Below, piece after piece: positions 25,695 through 35,109 of a stretch of 35,734 nt of DNA; position 1 is the first letter of the stretch; each line of letters opens with the position of its first letter. Both the position numbers and the translations under genes were made by a program. This DNA comes from Ignavibacteria bacterium (GTDB taxonomy: Bacteria > Bacteroidota > Ignavibacteria > Tepidaquicellales > OLB5). Location of the stretch: the NCBI GenBank assembly GCA_019912545.1, contig JAIOIK010000142.1, positions 1-35,734 on the forward strand, read 5' to 3'. The notes beneath the pieces were generated by a model that saw only the letters and a list, made by a program, of their open reading frames with translations, had not been told where the DNA came from and ran no database searches.

Positions 25695-27311
25695 ATGAAA
25701 AAGATTATTCCGTTTTTATTATTTTTCGTTTGCTTTAGCGGATTTGCAATTTCACAGGATGTCAAAACTCTATCCGGGCATACCGGAAATATCAATTCCA
25801 TAGATTTCGCTGCTGATGCTTCTAAAATGATAAGTGCATGTTCTGACGGCAAGATCATCATTTGGAAAAACCAGGAGCAGGCAGCATCGTTCTCTCCCGG
25901 AGGCAACATTACATGCGTTCGTTATACACCGGACGGGAAAGAAGTAGGCGTTACAATACTGAACGGCGAATGTTACCTAATGGATGCGGAAACAGGCAAT
26001 GTTACAAGAAGGTTTGAATCCCGGAAAAACTGTTACAATATCTGCTTTTCGAAAGATGGTAAATACATTGCTGTTAACTCGTTCTACAAAACTGATCACT
26101 ATTATATTGATAAAGAAGGTAAGAAAGTAACGTTTCAAAAATATCACTTTCTGGTTGATCTCTATAGTACAGAAGGAGGTAAAGCAATCAAAACTTTAAT
26201 GATTTTGGAAGACGACAGGCAGCCATTGTTTAAGTTATTCGGTGATGATGTAACGGAATCTTACAGAACGAATAATTTTACTTCGTGCTTTACAATAGAT
26301 TCTAAATACCTCGCTATAGCAAATCCTAACAGCCGTATAAACATCTACAGTTTTGATAAGGAAAACTTCATAAGGGATTTTACCGGACACGATAAAAATG
26401 TTTACAGTGTAGCATTTTCAGCGGATGGAAATTACCTTGCCAGCGGAAGCAAAGATGAAGATGTAAAAGTATGGAATATCTCGACAGGGAAAACCATAAA
26501 GACACTATCGGGTCATGAAAGTGATATCAACTCTGTTTATTTCTCTCCCGATAGCAAATATGTTGTAAGCGCAAGCGATGATGAAACCGTTAGAGTATGG
26601 GATATCAGCAGCGGCAAGCAGGTAAAGTCACTAAAAGGACACCAGGGTGACGTTGTTACAGTGAGCTTTTCTCCTGACGGCAGGTATATAGCCAGTGGCG
26701 GCAAAGACGGCAAAGTGAAGTTATGGAATACAGAGGTTATGCTGCCGGAAATGAAACTTTTTACGGCACAGTTTGACGCGAATGTGGGAATATATGCCGT
26801 TACATCACAGGAAAAAGAAGCTGAGCTAAAAGCTGTAATTGAAGAATACTTTAAGCCAAAAGGCGAGTTTGAAACCACCGATGAGTATAACAGCAGAATT
26901 GAGACCGGCAGAATAAAGAAGCAGGAGATAGAAGATAAATATAAGCAAAAGCTTGAAGATCAGCAGGTATCAAAACAAATTGAAGTAACTGAGCTTAAAA
27001 CGCAGCAGGATGAAGAAAGAGAAAAAAAGATCAGGGAATCTGTTCGCGACACCGTCTTAAAGATAGATAATCTGGGTAATTATGATGCTGATACTGAGAC
27101 ATACACTTTAACCATAAAGAATAAGACGGGGAAAATAGTTGTTCCCAGAATAGAAGCGCCGGGCTTTAAGGAAAACTGGAAAAAGGCAGAGGTTAAGTGT
27201 AAAAAGATACTGAACGATAATTTGAAATACTATAATTACTATGATATTATAGTTGTCCATCCGGTCACTAAAACAGAATACATCATGGATGACGGCTCCC
27301 AGGCAAAGTAA
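25695..27311 (+). CDS. Exported WD40-repeat protein with coiled-coil C-terminal part
   Basis: 538 residues. The signal peptide is about 1-20 (ends A-I-S-Q). Residues 22-350 form a WD40 propeller: repeats L-S-G-H-T-G-N-I-N-S-I-D-F near 26, then three near-perfect consecutive ones around 230-350 (G-H-D-K-N-V, G-H-E-S-D-I, G-H-Q-G-D-V, each ending V-W-N/V-W-D/L-W-N). The second to fourth blades are degenerate. Residues 370-450 are charged and helical (K-P-K-G-E-F-E-T-T-D-E-Y, then E-R-E-K-K-I), likely a coiled coil. The last 90 residues are a small beta-rich domain with no recognised name. A binding scaffold in the periplasm or outer membrane is likely; partners are unknown. Its own terminator follows 68 bases later. 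Confidence 0.85.
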   Translation: MKKIIPFLLFFVCFSGFAISQDVKTLSGHTGNINSIDFAADASKMISACSDGKIIIWKNQEQAASFSPGGNITCVRYTPDGKEVGVTILNGECYLMDAETGNVTRRFESRKNCYNICFSKDGKYIAVNSFYKTDHYYIDKEGKKVTFQKYHFLVDLYSTEGGKAIKTLMILEDDRQPLFKLFGDDVTESYRTNNFTSCFTIDSKYLAIANPNSRINIYSFDKENFIRDFTGHDKNVYSVAFSADGNYLASGSKDEDVKVWNISTGKTIKTLSGHESDINSVYFSPDSKYVVSASDDETVRVWDISSGKQVKSLKGHQGDVVTVSFSPDGRYIASGGKDGKVKLWNTEVMLPEMKLFTAQFDANVGIYAVTSQEKEAELKAVIEEYFKPKGEFETTDEYNSRIETGRIKKQEIEDKYKQKLEDQQVSKQIEVTELKTQQDEEREKKIRESVRDTVLKIDNLGNYDADTETYTLTIKNKTGKIVVPRIEAPGFKENWKKAEVKCKKILNDNLKYYNYYDIIVVHPVTKTEYIMDDGSQAK

Positions 27312-27379
27312 TTATTTCTTCGTAATCTATATTTTAAAATGATATGTTTTTTGCTATATTTGAATTCACGCGAATGTAG

Positions 27380-27421
27380 AGGGATAATCCCGGGGAAACC
27401 TATGGGGTTATCCCTATTTTT
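27380..27421 (+). terminator. Intrinsic terminator after the WD40 gene
   Basis: A 12-pair stem, AGGGATAATCCC (27380-27391) with GGGGTTATCCCT (27404-27415), one T-G pair, a 12-base loop and then ATTTTT. It ends the WD40 transcript. Confidence 0.85.
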
Positions 27422-27533
27422 GTTTAGAATTTCGTTAGTAATCAAAATTGATTTTTTTCATTTGAGAGATTTGATTATTACGATTGTGGATATATATGTC
27501 TTTTGTAAATTCAATAAACTAAATAATGAAATA

Positions 27534-27884
27534 ATGAAAGCAATTGTCGTACTTTCTATATTTGTTTGTTCACTCTTGTTACCCGGAGAAATCCTTTCGC
27601 AAGATAGTACTTTAGCCGGACTCAAATTCTTCAAGATCTATGTTACAACCTCAGATGATAATATGTTTACAGTCTTGCAGGATGAAATGCAAATTGATCC
27701 TAAACTAAGCAGCTATTCAATATATGTTGATCTTAGAAGTGAAGATCCCCAAAAGCACTGTTTATACCTTGGCGATATGAATGACCCCTCCGCCATGAAG
27801 TTCAACTGGAGTCAGTTTAGTGATAATGTCAGGATGTTTTTAATAAACTGGATAAAGCCAAACAAAATGGAGCCGGATAAATGA
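27534..27884 (+). CDS. Small secreted protein of unknown function
   Basis: 116 residues. The frame opens at 27339, but that ATG lies inside and just before the WD40 terminator. The ATG at 27534 begins a proper signal peptide (M-K-A-I-V-V-L-S-I-F, cut after I-L-S-Q) and is chosen. The mature part is about 93 residues and acidic (pattern T-S-D-D-N-M, D-L-R-S-E-D-P-Q-K), with one cysteine. No family recognised. Followed by 190 bases of spacer. Confidence 0.65.
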   Translation: MKAIVVLSIFVCSLLLPGEILSQDSTLAGLKFFKIYVTTSDDNMFTVLQDEMQIDPKLSSYSIYVDLRSEDPQKHCLYLGDMNDPSAMKFNWSQFSDNVRMFLINWIKPNKMEPDK

Positions 27885-28004
27885 TGCTTTTTGTTATGTA
27901 AACAACTGTTTCGTTTTTTTGCTTTTTATATTTATCAAGATTTTAAGTTTCATTGTAACAAAGAAAATGCTGCTGATAAAATAGCGAAAGCTAATTTATG
28001 CTAG

Positions 28005-28020
28005 TCCCGATTTATCGGGA
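28005..28020. repeat. Short palindromic hairpin
   Basis: TCCCGAT-TT-ATCGGGA, seven perfect pairs with a two-base loop, 57 bases before the next gene. Words of this type recur between genes in Bacteroidota. No T-run follows on the plus strand. Confidence 0.5.
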
Positions 28021-28077
28021 AAATTAATAAAATCTAACGTACAAATGTTTCTATAATATCATAAAAAAAGAAATCTT

Positions 28078-29940
28078 ATGAGAAATATTTTTCTTAAATT
28101 TATCGGAATCTTCTTAGTCTTATCTGTGATAATAATTACAGGTTGCAAGAAAGAAGACAGCATAGTACAATCTGGAGACAACATTACAGACGAAGAGTGG
28201 ATACAGATACAACAATCAGTTGAGTATATTTCTGTTACGGCAGACTCAATCTTATTAACCTCAGACCCAGTTACTGGTTGGCAGCAAAAAATATCTAATT
28301 ATGCAAATCTAGATATGATTGAAAGTGCTTTTATTGCGGATGGTGCGCTTGTGCTTAAAATAAAAAAAGGAGGACAAATTATTTGGAGCAAAACCCATGA
28401 GGCCTATACGCCACCGGATAATTTAGAAAAACCAATTATTAAAAACTCTGAAAATAACAGCAAGGTTCTTCTGATAAACCAGCAATATGAGGACGAGGCT
28501 ATGGCACATACCAAGCCTATTATTGATGAATTACATACCTATTTTAGTAATCTTGGTTTTATTGTTGATGTAAAAAATGCGGATCAGGCGAATATAGATT
28601 TGTTTCAAAATGAGTTAAATAAATACTTTATTATTTATGATATTAGTCACGGCGGGTATATAAACAATCATACTTGGTTATCAACCGGACAAAAACATTC
28701 TAATTGGAATTTTATTAGGAATTTAGAAACATGGTGGAGAGATAACGAAATATGCGTACTTAGTAATAATGTTACAATCAACGGTATCGTTAATCCGGTT
28801 AGTTACTATTGTATTTCAGAAAATTTTATCCAAAATAGATATTCTTCAAATTCATTCCCTAATTCCTTCATTTATTTAAGCGGGTGTCAAACTTTTAAAT
28901 CACAAAATGATGAGCTCGCAAATGCTTTTATTAATAAAGGAGCCGGGGCAGTGGTTGGATGGGATGAGTCAAACTGTGTTGGTCAGTCCTCCGGAAGATT
29001 TTTATTGATATTGATGTCAGGTGGTTTAACCCTTCAGGAGGGAATAACCCTCCTGCCAGCTGCAAATAAATTGGATCATGTTGGTGAACATTCCTGTCCT
29101 GGTCCAACTGAATCTAATTTAGTTTTCCTTCCTCAAAGTGCCTTAAATTATAAAATTGTAAATACTTCAAATGGCAGTGTTCAAATAACTACACCCGTTA
29201 ACGGGAACACATATTATAATAGAGTTGTTGACTTGCAGGGATATTTAGAGAATGCAGTAAGTTTGAGTTTTGGAAGAGCAGAAATATCAAAACCGCCATA
29301 TCAGGGAATTTCTATAAATCTAATACCAAATGGAGGAGCTTTCTCTCAACAAATATTATTACGAAATGGAACAAATAATATTAAGGTCGTATGTAATGGA
29401 CTCGGATCAAATGGCATTCCAATTGCAGGTACTTTAAGTATAAATGTTACGGGTGTTTTGCCAGCATTAAATGTTGGAACAGAATTAAGATGGAATACTG
29501 ATTATTCAGACGTTGACTTTCACTTGTTGCCACCTAACTCTAGCTTGAGTGATTTGTGGACAACAAGAGACTGCTACTACAATAATGCAAATACAAGCTG
29601 GGGAGGTGTTTTGGACGTAGATGATGTGAATGGCTACGGCCCGGAGCATATTACAATTCAGAATTATCAACTAACTGGGGATTATAGACTCTTCATTCAT
29701 TACTACAGTGACCATGGTATTTCCACTCCAACGGATGGTTTTGCAAGTATCTTTACTTTTGAAGGAGATTGGAATAATTTTGGGCCATATCGCATAGAAA
29801 ACGACGGTGGTAATAACCTGGGCGATTTATGGGAGGTTTGCAGAATTAGCATGCCATCCGGGACAATTACTCCTGTAAATCAAAGATATAATCTTGGTGA
29901 TTATATAAAACAGATTACAATTCCATCCAAAAAGCGATAG
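28078..29940 (+). CDS. Lipoprotein with caspase-like (clan CD) domain and DUF2135 domain
   Basis: 620 residues. The N-terminus ends in I-I-T-G-C23, a lipobox, so the protein should be lipid-anchored. Residues about 128-330 look like a caspase-fold (clan CD) peptidase: strand K-V-L-L-I-N-Q-Q-Y, then I-I-Y-D-I-S-H191-G-G-Y with the His-Gly signature, and F-I-Y-L-S-G-C270-Q-T with the catalytic-type Cys, followed by A-F-I-N-K-G-A-G-A-V-V-G-W as in gingipain/CHAT relatives. Residues 370-455 look Ig-like. Residues 462-600 match DUF2135/YfaP: L-R-W-N-T-D-Y-S-D-V-D-F-H, D-D-V-N-G-Y-G-P-E-H-I, Y-R-L-F-I-H-Y-Y-S. A surface protease is a fair inference; the substrate is unknown. Confidence 0.78.
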   Translation: MRNIFLKFIGIFLVLSVIIITGCKKEDSIVQSGDNITDEEWIQIQQSVEYISVTADSILLTSDPVTGWQQKISNYANLDMIESAFIADGALVLKIKKGGQIIWSKTHEAYTPPDNLEKPIIKNSENNSKVLLINQQYEDEAMAHTKPIIDELHTYFSNLGFIVDVKNADQANIDLFQNELNKYFIIYDISHGGYINNHTWLSTGQKHSNWNFIRNLETWWRDNEICVLSNNVTINGIVNPVSYYCISENFIQNRYSSNSFPNSFIYLSGCQTFKSQNDELANAFINKGAGAVVGWDESNCVGQSSGRFLLILMSGGLTLQEGITLLPAANKLDHVGEHSCPGPTESNLVFLPQSALNYKIVNTSNGSVQITTPVNGNTYYNRVVDLQGYLENAVSLSFGRAEISKPPYQGISINLIPNGGAFSQQILLRNGTNNIKVVCNGLGSNGIPIAGTLSINVTGVLPALNVGTELRWNTDYSDVDFHLLPPNSSLSDLWTTRDCYYNNANTSWGGVLDVDDVNGYGPEHITIQNYQLTGDYRLFIHYYSDHGISTPTDGFASIFTFEGDWNNFGPYRIENDGGNNLGDLWEVCRISMPSGTITPVNQRYNLGDYIKQITIPSKKR

Positions 29941-30062
29941 AATCATTTTGCAGCCGAAAAGTTAGGATTGGGTTGTAAGAAGTTTATTTTAATAAATTCA
30001 AATTGGTCTACCAATTCCGGAAACAAAACTGAACTTAAACAATCTGACCAAGAGAGTCAATT
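29941..30062. other. Spacer leading into a decayed gene
   Basis: No intact gene. The 327-base gap 29941-30267 contains the T9SS-domain remnant listed separately; the first 120 bases show short, disrupted frames only. Confidence 0.4.
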
Positions 30063-30216
30063 ATAGGTTTGTTTATTCAAGATGCCTTTGGTAAAGAAGT
30101 TTCAGTTCATTCAATTCAATGGTTGGATTGCAAGTGCCTACCCAAATGGCGTATATTTTTATAGGCCTGAAGCCGGAAGTTTTGTTGAAACAAAAAAGAT
30201 GATATTATTGAAATAA
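30063..30216 (+). pseudogene. Decayed C-terminal T9SS sorting domain
   Basis: One frame (from 30063) reads L-F-I-Q-D-A-F-G-K-E-V-S, the middle of a T9SS sorting domain. A second frame then reads Y-P-N-G-V-Y-F-Y-R, V-E-T-K-K-M-I-L-L-K and stop at 30214-30216, the end of the same domain. A shift and a deletion of about 15 residues separate them, and the N-Y-P-N-P-F-N-P start is lost. It is the tail of a former secreted protein whose body is gone. Confidence 0.8.
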
Positions 30217-30267
30217 ACACAAAGAAAACCAAAGTTAGATTTATTGTAAAGTTTAAATAATACAGCT

Positions 30268-31776
30268 ATGAAAAAAATAGTCTACGTAATATGCCTAATG
30301 CTAATAAGTCCAACACTTGTTATTTATTCTCAGCAACTTGAAAATCTTGGCAGTAATGTAAATTCAGAAGTATCTGAACTTCACCCCATCATTTCCCCAG
30401 ATGGTAATACTCTTTTTTACAATAGAGCATTCAATGATAGGCAGGAAATGTGGTTTAGTGAAATAGACATTTGGGGAAATTGGCAGCCTTCAAATAAAGT
30501 TATGGATTTTGATGAACCAAGTATCAAGAATGTTAATATATGCTCAATAATGCCTGACGGTAATACTATTCTAGTTAGTTTGAACTTTAATGATAAAATT
30601 AAGTCAGGTTACTATGTTTCGAACAAAACGCTAACTGGATGGGGCAAACCAGTCAAACTAAATATTTCTAATTTTGAAAAATACATCGGCAGAGCATGGG
30701 GAGGTGGTTGCTTGTCAAACTCTGGAAAAGCCTTAATATTATATATTTCAGTAAGTTCAGATCCAAAAGATTATTTCTGCAATATTTATGTTTCTTTAAA
30801 AAGTGATAATGGATCATGGAGCGAACCTAAAATGTTAGACTATCCCGTAAACGTTAAAGTCGGTACTCAGGGAAGTTTTTCTTCATTTCTTGCATCGGAC
30901 GAAAAGACATTATATTTCGCAAGTGATAGAAATGGAGGGTATGGCAGTTGCGACATATACTATAGTAAAAGACTCGACGATACATGGTTAAACTGGTCTG
31001 ATCTGGTTAATCTTGGCCCGAAAATAAACTCGTCTGATTGGGAAGCATATTATTCTATTTCAGCGAAAGGTGATTATGCATTTGTTAGCTCACATAAGAA
31101 CTCAAATACTGATTTATTTAGAATTAAGCTTCCTGAACAGATAAAACCCAATCCTGTCGTACTGGTTTCAGGAAAAGTTGTTAACCCTGCAAATAACCAG
31201 CCATTAGAAGCTGAGATTTATTATTATACTCTACCAGATAACATAGAAGCCGGCACAGCCAGAACAAATCCGGCAACTGGTGTGTACAAAATAGTTCTCC
31301 CATATGGAAAGCAGTACAGTTTCCTTGCAAAAGTAAACGGTTATTACTCAATTTCAAATTACCTCGACCTAACATCTACAAGTGAATACAAAGAAATGAA
31401 TGTTAACATCGACATGAAACCTATAGAAGTTGGTGAGACATTCAGATTGAACAACATTTTCTTTGATTTTGCACAGGCAACATTAAGATCTGAATCATTC
31501 CAGGAGCTTGACAGGGTTTATAAGCTTCTGAGTGATAACGGAACAATTGAAATTGAATTATCCGGTCATACAGATAATGTGGGTTCAGATGAGATAAATA
31601 ATACCCTTTCTCAATCCCGCGCCGATGCTGTTAAGGAGTATCTGGTAAAAAAAGGAATTGATGTTGGAAGAATAATATCAAAAGGATACGGCAAATCAAA
31701 TCCTGTAGAGACAAATGATACGGAAGAAGGCAAGCAGTTAAATAGGAGAGTAGAATTTAAGATATTGAAGAAATGA
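30268..31776 (+). CDS. OmpA-family outer-membrane protein with PD40-like propeller
   Basis: 502 residues. The signal peptide ends near I-Y-S-Q. Residues 30-300 carry propeller blades of the PD40 type (P-I-I-S-P-D-G-N-T-L-F-Y, L-Y-F-A-S-D-R-N-G-G-Y-G-S-C-D-I-Y). Residues 305-385 look like a carboxypeptidase-regulatory-like beta-sandwich. Residues 392-502 are an OmpA/MotB peptidoglycan-binding domain: N-I-F-F-D-F, S-G-H-T-D-N-V-G-S, Q-S-R-A-D-A-V, G-Y-G-K-S-N-P and N-R-R-V-E-F. The architecture is common in this group, where relatives link the envelope to surface structures, including the T9SS component PorE; this gene is not assigned to it. It overlaps the next gene by four bases (ATGA). Confidence 0.87.
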   Translation: MKKIVYVICLMLISPTLVIYSQQLENLGSNVNSEVSELHPIISPDGNTLFYNRAFNDRQEMWFSEIDIWGNWQPSNKVMDFDEPSIKNVNICSIMPDGNTILVSLNFNDKIKSGYYVSNKTLTGWGKPVKLNISNFEKYIGRAWGGGCLSNSGKALILYISVSSDPKDYFCNIYVSLKSDNGSWSEPKMLDYPVNVKVGTQGSFSSFLASDEKTLYFASDRNGGYGSCDIYYSKRLDDTWLNWSDLVNLGPKINSSDWEAYYSISAKGDYAFVSSHKNSNTDLFRIKLPEQIKPNPVVLVSGKVVNPANNQPLEAEIYYYTLPDNIEAGTARTNPATGVYKIVLPYGKQYSFLAKVNGYYSISNYLDLTSTSEYKEMNVNIDMKPIEVGETFRLNNIFFDFAQATLRSESFQELDRVYKLLSDNGTIEIELSGHTDNVGSDEINNTLSQSRADAVKEYLVKKGIDVGRIISKGYGKSNPVETNDTEEGKQLNRRVEFKILKK

Positions 31777-32927
31777 AAAAATCAAACAAGGTTCTGATTG
31801 CATTTTTAATAAGTGCAATTTTTATTTCTTTTAGTATCAACAAGTCTATATCACAGGTAACCGACTTTGACGGCAATGTATATAAAACCTTAATAATAGG
31901 GAATCAGGAGTGGATGGCAGAAAACCTTAATATTGAGCATTACCGCAACGGTGATGTTATACCCCAGGTACAGGATGAAAATCAATGGAATAATTTAACA
32001 ACAGGGGCATGGTGCTATTATGAAAATAATTCAGATAATGGAAAAACGTTTGGCAAATTATATAACTGGTATGCAGTAAATGACTCACGTGGTTTAGCGC
32101 CTGAAGGATGGCATATACCAAGCGATTCGGATTGGTTACAGCTTTCTGACTATTTAGGTGGTAAAGATGTTGCCGGAGGCAAAATGAAAGCTACTGCTTT
32201 ATGGGATACTCCAAACACAGGTGCAACAAACGAAAGCGGTTTTACAGCATATCCAGGTAGCTGTCACCAGTACCTATATTTCAAAACTGGTCAATACTGT
32301 TACTTCTGGTCTTCTACGGAAGTTAATTCCTATCATGCATGGAATCGTTACCTGTATTACGGGGATTCAGCTCTCCTTAGAAGCGTCGAAATAAAACTAA
32401 GAGGTCTGTCGGTTCGTTGTGTATCATACAAAGAAATAGGACTAAATGAATCTTTAAGCGAAGAAGAATTTATTGAGAATACTAAAACCAGTTATCCTTA
32501 TCGCGAACAGGATCAGGAATTGAATTCAGATTCTTTGCATAAAAGAAAAAGAATCAAAATAGGATTTTTACAAATACTGAATGATTGCCATTATTTGAAA
32601 TGGGAGCTTGTAATTCTCAGCATGGCAATAAATAGCGGCGATACTGAGAGATTGAAACAATTTTCTGGATTGTCGCCACTGGAGATCCTGACCGGGTTTA
32701 CAAATGAATATGATCCGGATGCTAAACCGGAATGCAGTATATCAGGAAATGTTATGAATCAACTAAACTATAAGGCTTCGGATACTGAGTATTACATGTA
32801 TGCAATTGAATATGGAGATGGTTCAGGATATTTAATGCTGGTTTATGAAAATGATAGATGGATAGCCAAGAAATTTGTTTTTAATGATGAAGTGGAAAAA
32901 TTGAGAAATGAAAGTAAAGGAAAGTAA
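31773..32927 (+). CDS. Secreted protein with Fibrobacter-type major paralogous domain
   Basis: 384 residues, with a signal peptide (cut near S-I-S-Q). Residues 28-215 match the Fibrobacter succinogenes major paralogous domain (TIGR02145): V-T-D-F-D-G-N-V-Y-K-T-L-x-I-G-N-Q-E-W-M-A-E-N-L-N, G-K-L-Y-N-W-Y-A-V, G-W-H-I-P-S-D-S-D-W, and a closing R-G-L-S-V-R-C-V. The remaining 165 residues are a separate, unnamed soluble part ending in Y-G-D-G-S-G-Y-L-M-L-V-Y. The domain has no known enzyme activity and is found in many secreted proteins. It is translationally coupled to the OmpA-family gene. Confidence 0.83.
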   Translation: MKKSNKVLIAFLISAIFISFSINKSISQVTDFDGNVYKTLIIGNQEWMAENLNIEHYRNGDVIPQVQDENQWNNLTTGAWCYYENNSDNGKTFGKLYNWYAVNDSRGLAPEGWHIPSDSDWLQLSDYLGGKDVAGGKMKATALWDTPNTGATNESGFTAYPGSCHQYLYFKTGQYCYFWSSTEVNSYHAWNRYLYYGDSALLRSVEIKLRGLSVRCVSYKEIGLNESLSEEEFIENTKTSYPYREQDQELNSDSLHKRKRIKIGFLQILNDCHYLKWELVILSMAINSGDTERLKQFSGLSPLEILTGFTNEYDPDAKPECSISGNVMNQLNYKASDTEYYMYAIEYGDGSGYLMLVYENDRWIAKKFVFNDEVEKLRNESKGK

Positions 32928-33057
32928 AATAGATACTATTAGTTGACACTGCAAATACAAGTTATAACGCTGTTCATTTTATCAAAAGTAGTTTAAAGCA
33001 AATAATCAAAATGTGAGAAAACACGGTTTTTAAAAAAGGAAATAAACTATAAACAAA

Positions 33058-33516
33058 ATGAGTAAAATCTTATGCTTTTTATTGTTAGCATCATTTAATG
33101 TCTATTCAGGAGATAGCTTTAAACTTTGGGATAGAGAGATTGTCTTCGAGTCGACTATTGAGAGTTTTTCTGAAACATTTCCCGAATTTTTTTCTAATTC
33201 TGAGCTTAGTACAACTGAAGAAAAAGTTATGACATATAAGATAACGAACAATCAATCCGGGGAGATAAGGGAAATGAACTTAAATGTCCATTTTCAGAAT
33301 AATACGTTGATCAAGTTTTTCCTTCATTCAAACATTTCTGATGGTTCAGATCAGCCTTTGATTGATTTGATCATTAAGCAATTCAAATACGTGCCGCCAA
33401 AAGAAAAAATTGATGAGGAAGAAATGGGAGATGTTGTAGAGGAATACAAAAAGGGAAATTTAAAGGCATTTGCTTTCATTGGGGGCTTTTATCAATTGAC
33501 AATCGAACAAAAGTAA
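33058..33516 (+). CDS. Small secreted protein of unknown function
   Basis: 152 residues. A short signal peptide (M-S-K-I-L-C-F-L-L-L-A-S, cut near V-Y-S-G) is followed by a soluble acidic domain with S-F-S-E-T-F-P-E-F-F and a late acidic helix (D-E-E-E-M-G-D-V-V-E-E-Y). No family recognised. It begins a run of similar small exported proteins with AT-rich spacers of 40-130 bases, each without ribosome sites. Confidence 0.65.
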   Translation: MSKILCFLLLASFNVYSGDSFKLWDREIVFESTIESFSETFPEFFSNSELSTTEEKVMTYKITNNQSGEIREMNLNVHFQNNTLIKFFLHSNISDGSDQPLIDLIIKQFKYVPPKEKIDEEEMGDVVEEYKKGNLKAFAFIGGFYQLTIEQK

Positions 33517-33599
33517 AAAAATCAACTTTCTGCGAAAAATACAGATACACAAAACAAACTTGGATAAATATTTCAATTTATGCAGTAAATTATAGTGAT

Positions 33600-34226
33600 A
33601 TGAATAAACTATCTATTATAATTTGTCTATTAATGTTTATTGAAACAGGATTTTGCGAAAAAAGGTGTACTTATGGAACAAATCACTTAAGCTATCAAGG
33701 GGAACCCTTTAACGATTTCCTTGAGCGATTTATTTCAACATTTAATGAAAAGAATAGCGCTGAAATAGATAAATGCATTAGTACTGAGTTTGGATTTTTT
33801 GTGCTGGATAATCCCGGAGCATTTGTGATTGCTGAACACTTCGAATCCTTTGATGACATTATGAAGCTGGAGGGTGAATATAATATTGGTTATTTGAAAA
33901 AATGTAAAGTGAGTTGTGTATTTGCTAAAGGAAAAATTCCTGTGTACAATTGTGACAACAATGAAACAGAAGGCTGGAATAAGAATGGATGTTTTTATAA
34001 TGATAATCAAACACTTTCCGTCACTGAAGTGTTCAAAAAGATGCTTGAGTTCAATCTAGGTGATAACCAGTTAGTTAAAAAAAATATTGAGCAAGCTGCG
34101 AAGTCGGAAAAGTACATTACTCACCTTGCTTATAGCACTGAAGGTTCTATCGGGTTCTATTTTGGACTGGTTGAAGAACAATGGCGATTGATTTGTATAG
34201 ATAAAATTACTCCGTGTTCTGCATAA
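33600..34226 (+). CDS. Cysteine-rich secreted protein of unknown function
   Basis: 208 residues. The signal peptide covers about 1-19 (ends T-G-F-C). The mature part has eight or so cysteines spaced in pairs (K-R-C, D-K-C, K-K-C-K-V-S-C, Y-N-C, N-G-C, L-I-C, T-P-C), which suggests disulfides after export. One segment, F-I-S-T-F-N-E-K-N-S-A-E-I-D-K-C, and a later G-F-Y-F-G-L-V-E-E-Q-W-R-L-I-C-I give it the look of an NTF2-like fold, which is a guess. No family recognised. Confidence 0.62.
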   Translation: MNKLSIIICLLMFIETGFCEKRCTYGTNHLSYQGEPFNDFLERFISTFNEKNSAEIDKCISTEFGFFVLDNPGAFVIAEHFESFDDIMKLEGEYNIGYLKKCKVSCVFAKGKIPVYNCDNNETEGWNKNGCFYNDNQTLSVTEVFKKMLEFNLGDNQLVKKNIEQAAKSEKYITHLAYSTEGSIGFYFGLVEEQWRLICIDKITPCSA

Positions 34227-34263
34227 GCAAGAATTTACGGAAAACTAATAAATAATTAAACAA

Positions 34264-35052
34264 TTGAACAAAACTCTATTGGGTATCTTTATAATTACAG
34301 TGATATTGTTCGCTGGCTTTAATAATTCCATTTCAGACATAACAATTAAAGACAGTAAGAAATATAAAGCCATTGCAAGAGATTATGGACTTAACTCTTA
34401 TATTGAAAGAAACGAGCAATATATTAGAACAAATAAGATTAAGAGTATTAAGGTCACAAATTCAAACGGAGTAAGAAATGAATTTTACAATTATGATGGA
34501 ATACTGAAGAAAATAGAATATCCCAATACAGGATTTGTTGATCTTTTCAAGATAGATGAAAGATATTACTATAAGGTTATAGCCTTTGAATTCGAAGAAA
34601 TCGAAAATATTTATGAAATGAATACGGAATTTTTTATTGACAGATTGTGGCCTCATAGACAAGCAAACTACTCATATAGAATTGTTCTTAGCAGCGATAG
34701 AATTGAATTAATTTATACAGATGCTTACGACACAAAAATCGCGGATTATTATATATACAACGAAGATGTAAAGGTTGCAAAGATTCTTGAATACTCATAT
34801 TCCTATGAATATGATTCACCATCCTATGAAGTACCAAAGGACTTCAAGTTAAGATTTAAAAATGAGAACATAATCCCTGAGTTAACAGAAATAACAAAAT
34901 TTATTTACGATGTTAGCGGGAAATTAATAAGTGTCGAAATTGAAGATATTAAAGAAAATAAAACTACAATTAATTACCTTCAGTATAATGAAAGAGGATT
35001 GGTTGCAACAGATGAAGAAGGACAAATTATTGAGTATGAGTATTATGAATAA
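34264..35052 (+). CDS. Secreted protein with YD-like repeats, unknown function
   Basis: 262 residues from a TTG start at 34264, chosen because a signal-like hydrophobic stretch (residues 4-22) follows at once and no later start keeps it. The body has several Tyr-Asp repeats like those of RHS/YD proteins (F-Y-N-Y-D-G-I-L-K-K-I-E-Y, F-I-Y-D-V-S-G-K-L-I-S, Y-L-Q-Y-N-E-R-G-L-V). It is too short for an RHS shell. Probably a small beta-sheet exported protein. Confidence 0.62.
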   Translation: MNKTLLGIFIITVILFAGFNNSISDITIKDSKKYKAIARDYGLNSYIERNEQYIRTNKIKSIKVTNSNGVRNEFYNYDGILKKIEYPNTGFVDLFKIDERYYYKVIAFEFEEIENIYEMNTEFFIDRLWPHRQANYSYRIVLSSDRIELIYTDAYDTKIADYYIYNEDVKVAKILEYSYSYEYDSPSYEVPKDFKLRFKNENIIPELTEITKFIYDVSGKLISVEIEDIKENKTTINYLQYNERGLVATDEEGQIIEYEYYE

Positions 35053-35109
35053 GCCATTTGAAGATGTTCAAAAAACACGCGGAAATTTAAACTATTTCAA
35101 TAAATAGCT

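Noticed and set aside
27339-27533. N-terminal extension of the 116-residue secreted protein
   Set aside because: It runs across the WD40 terminator, and the signal peptide begins only at the ATG at 27534.
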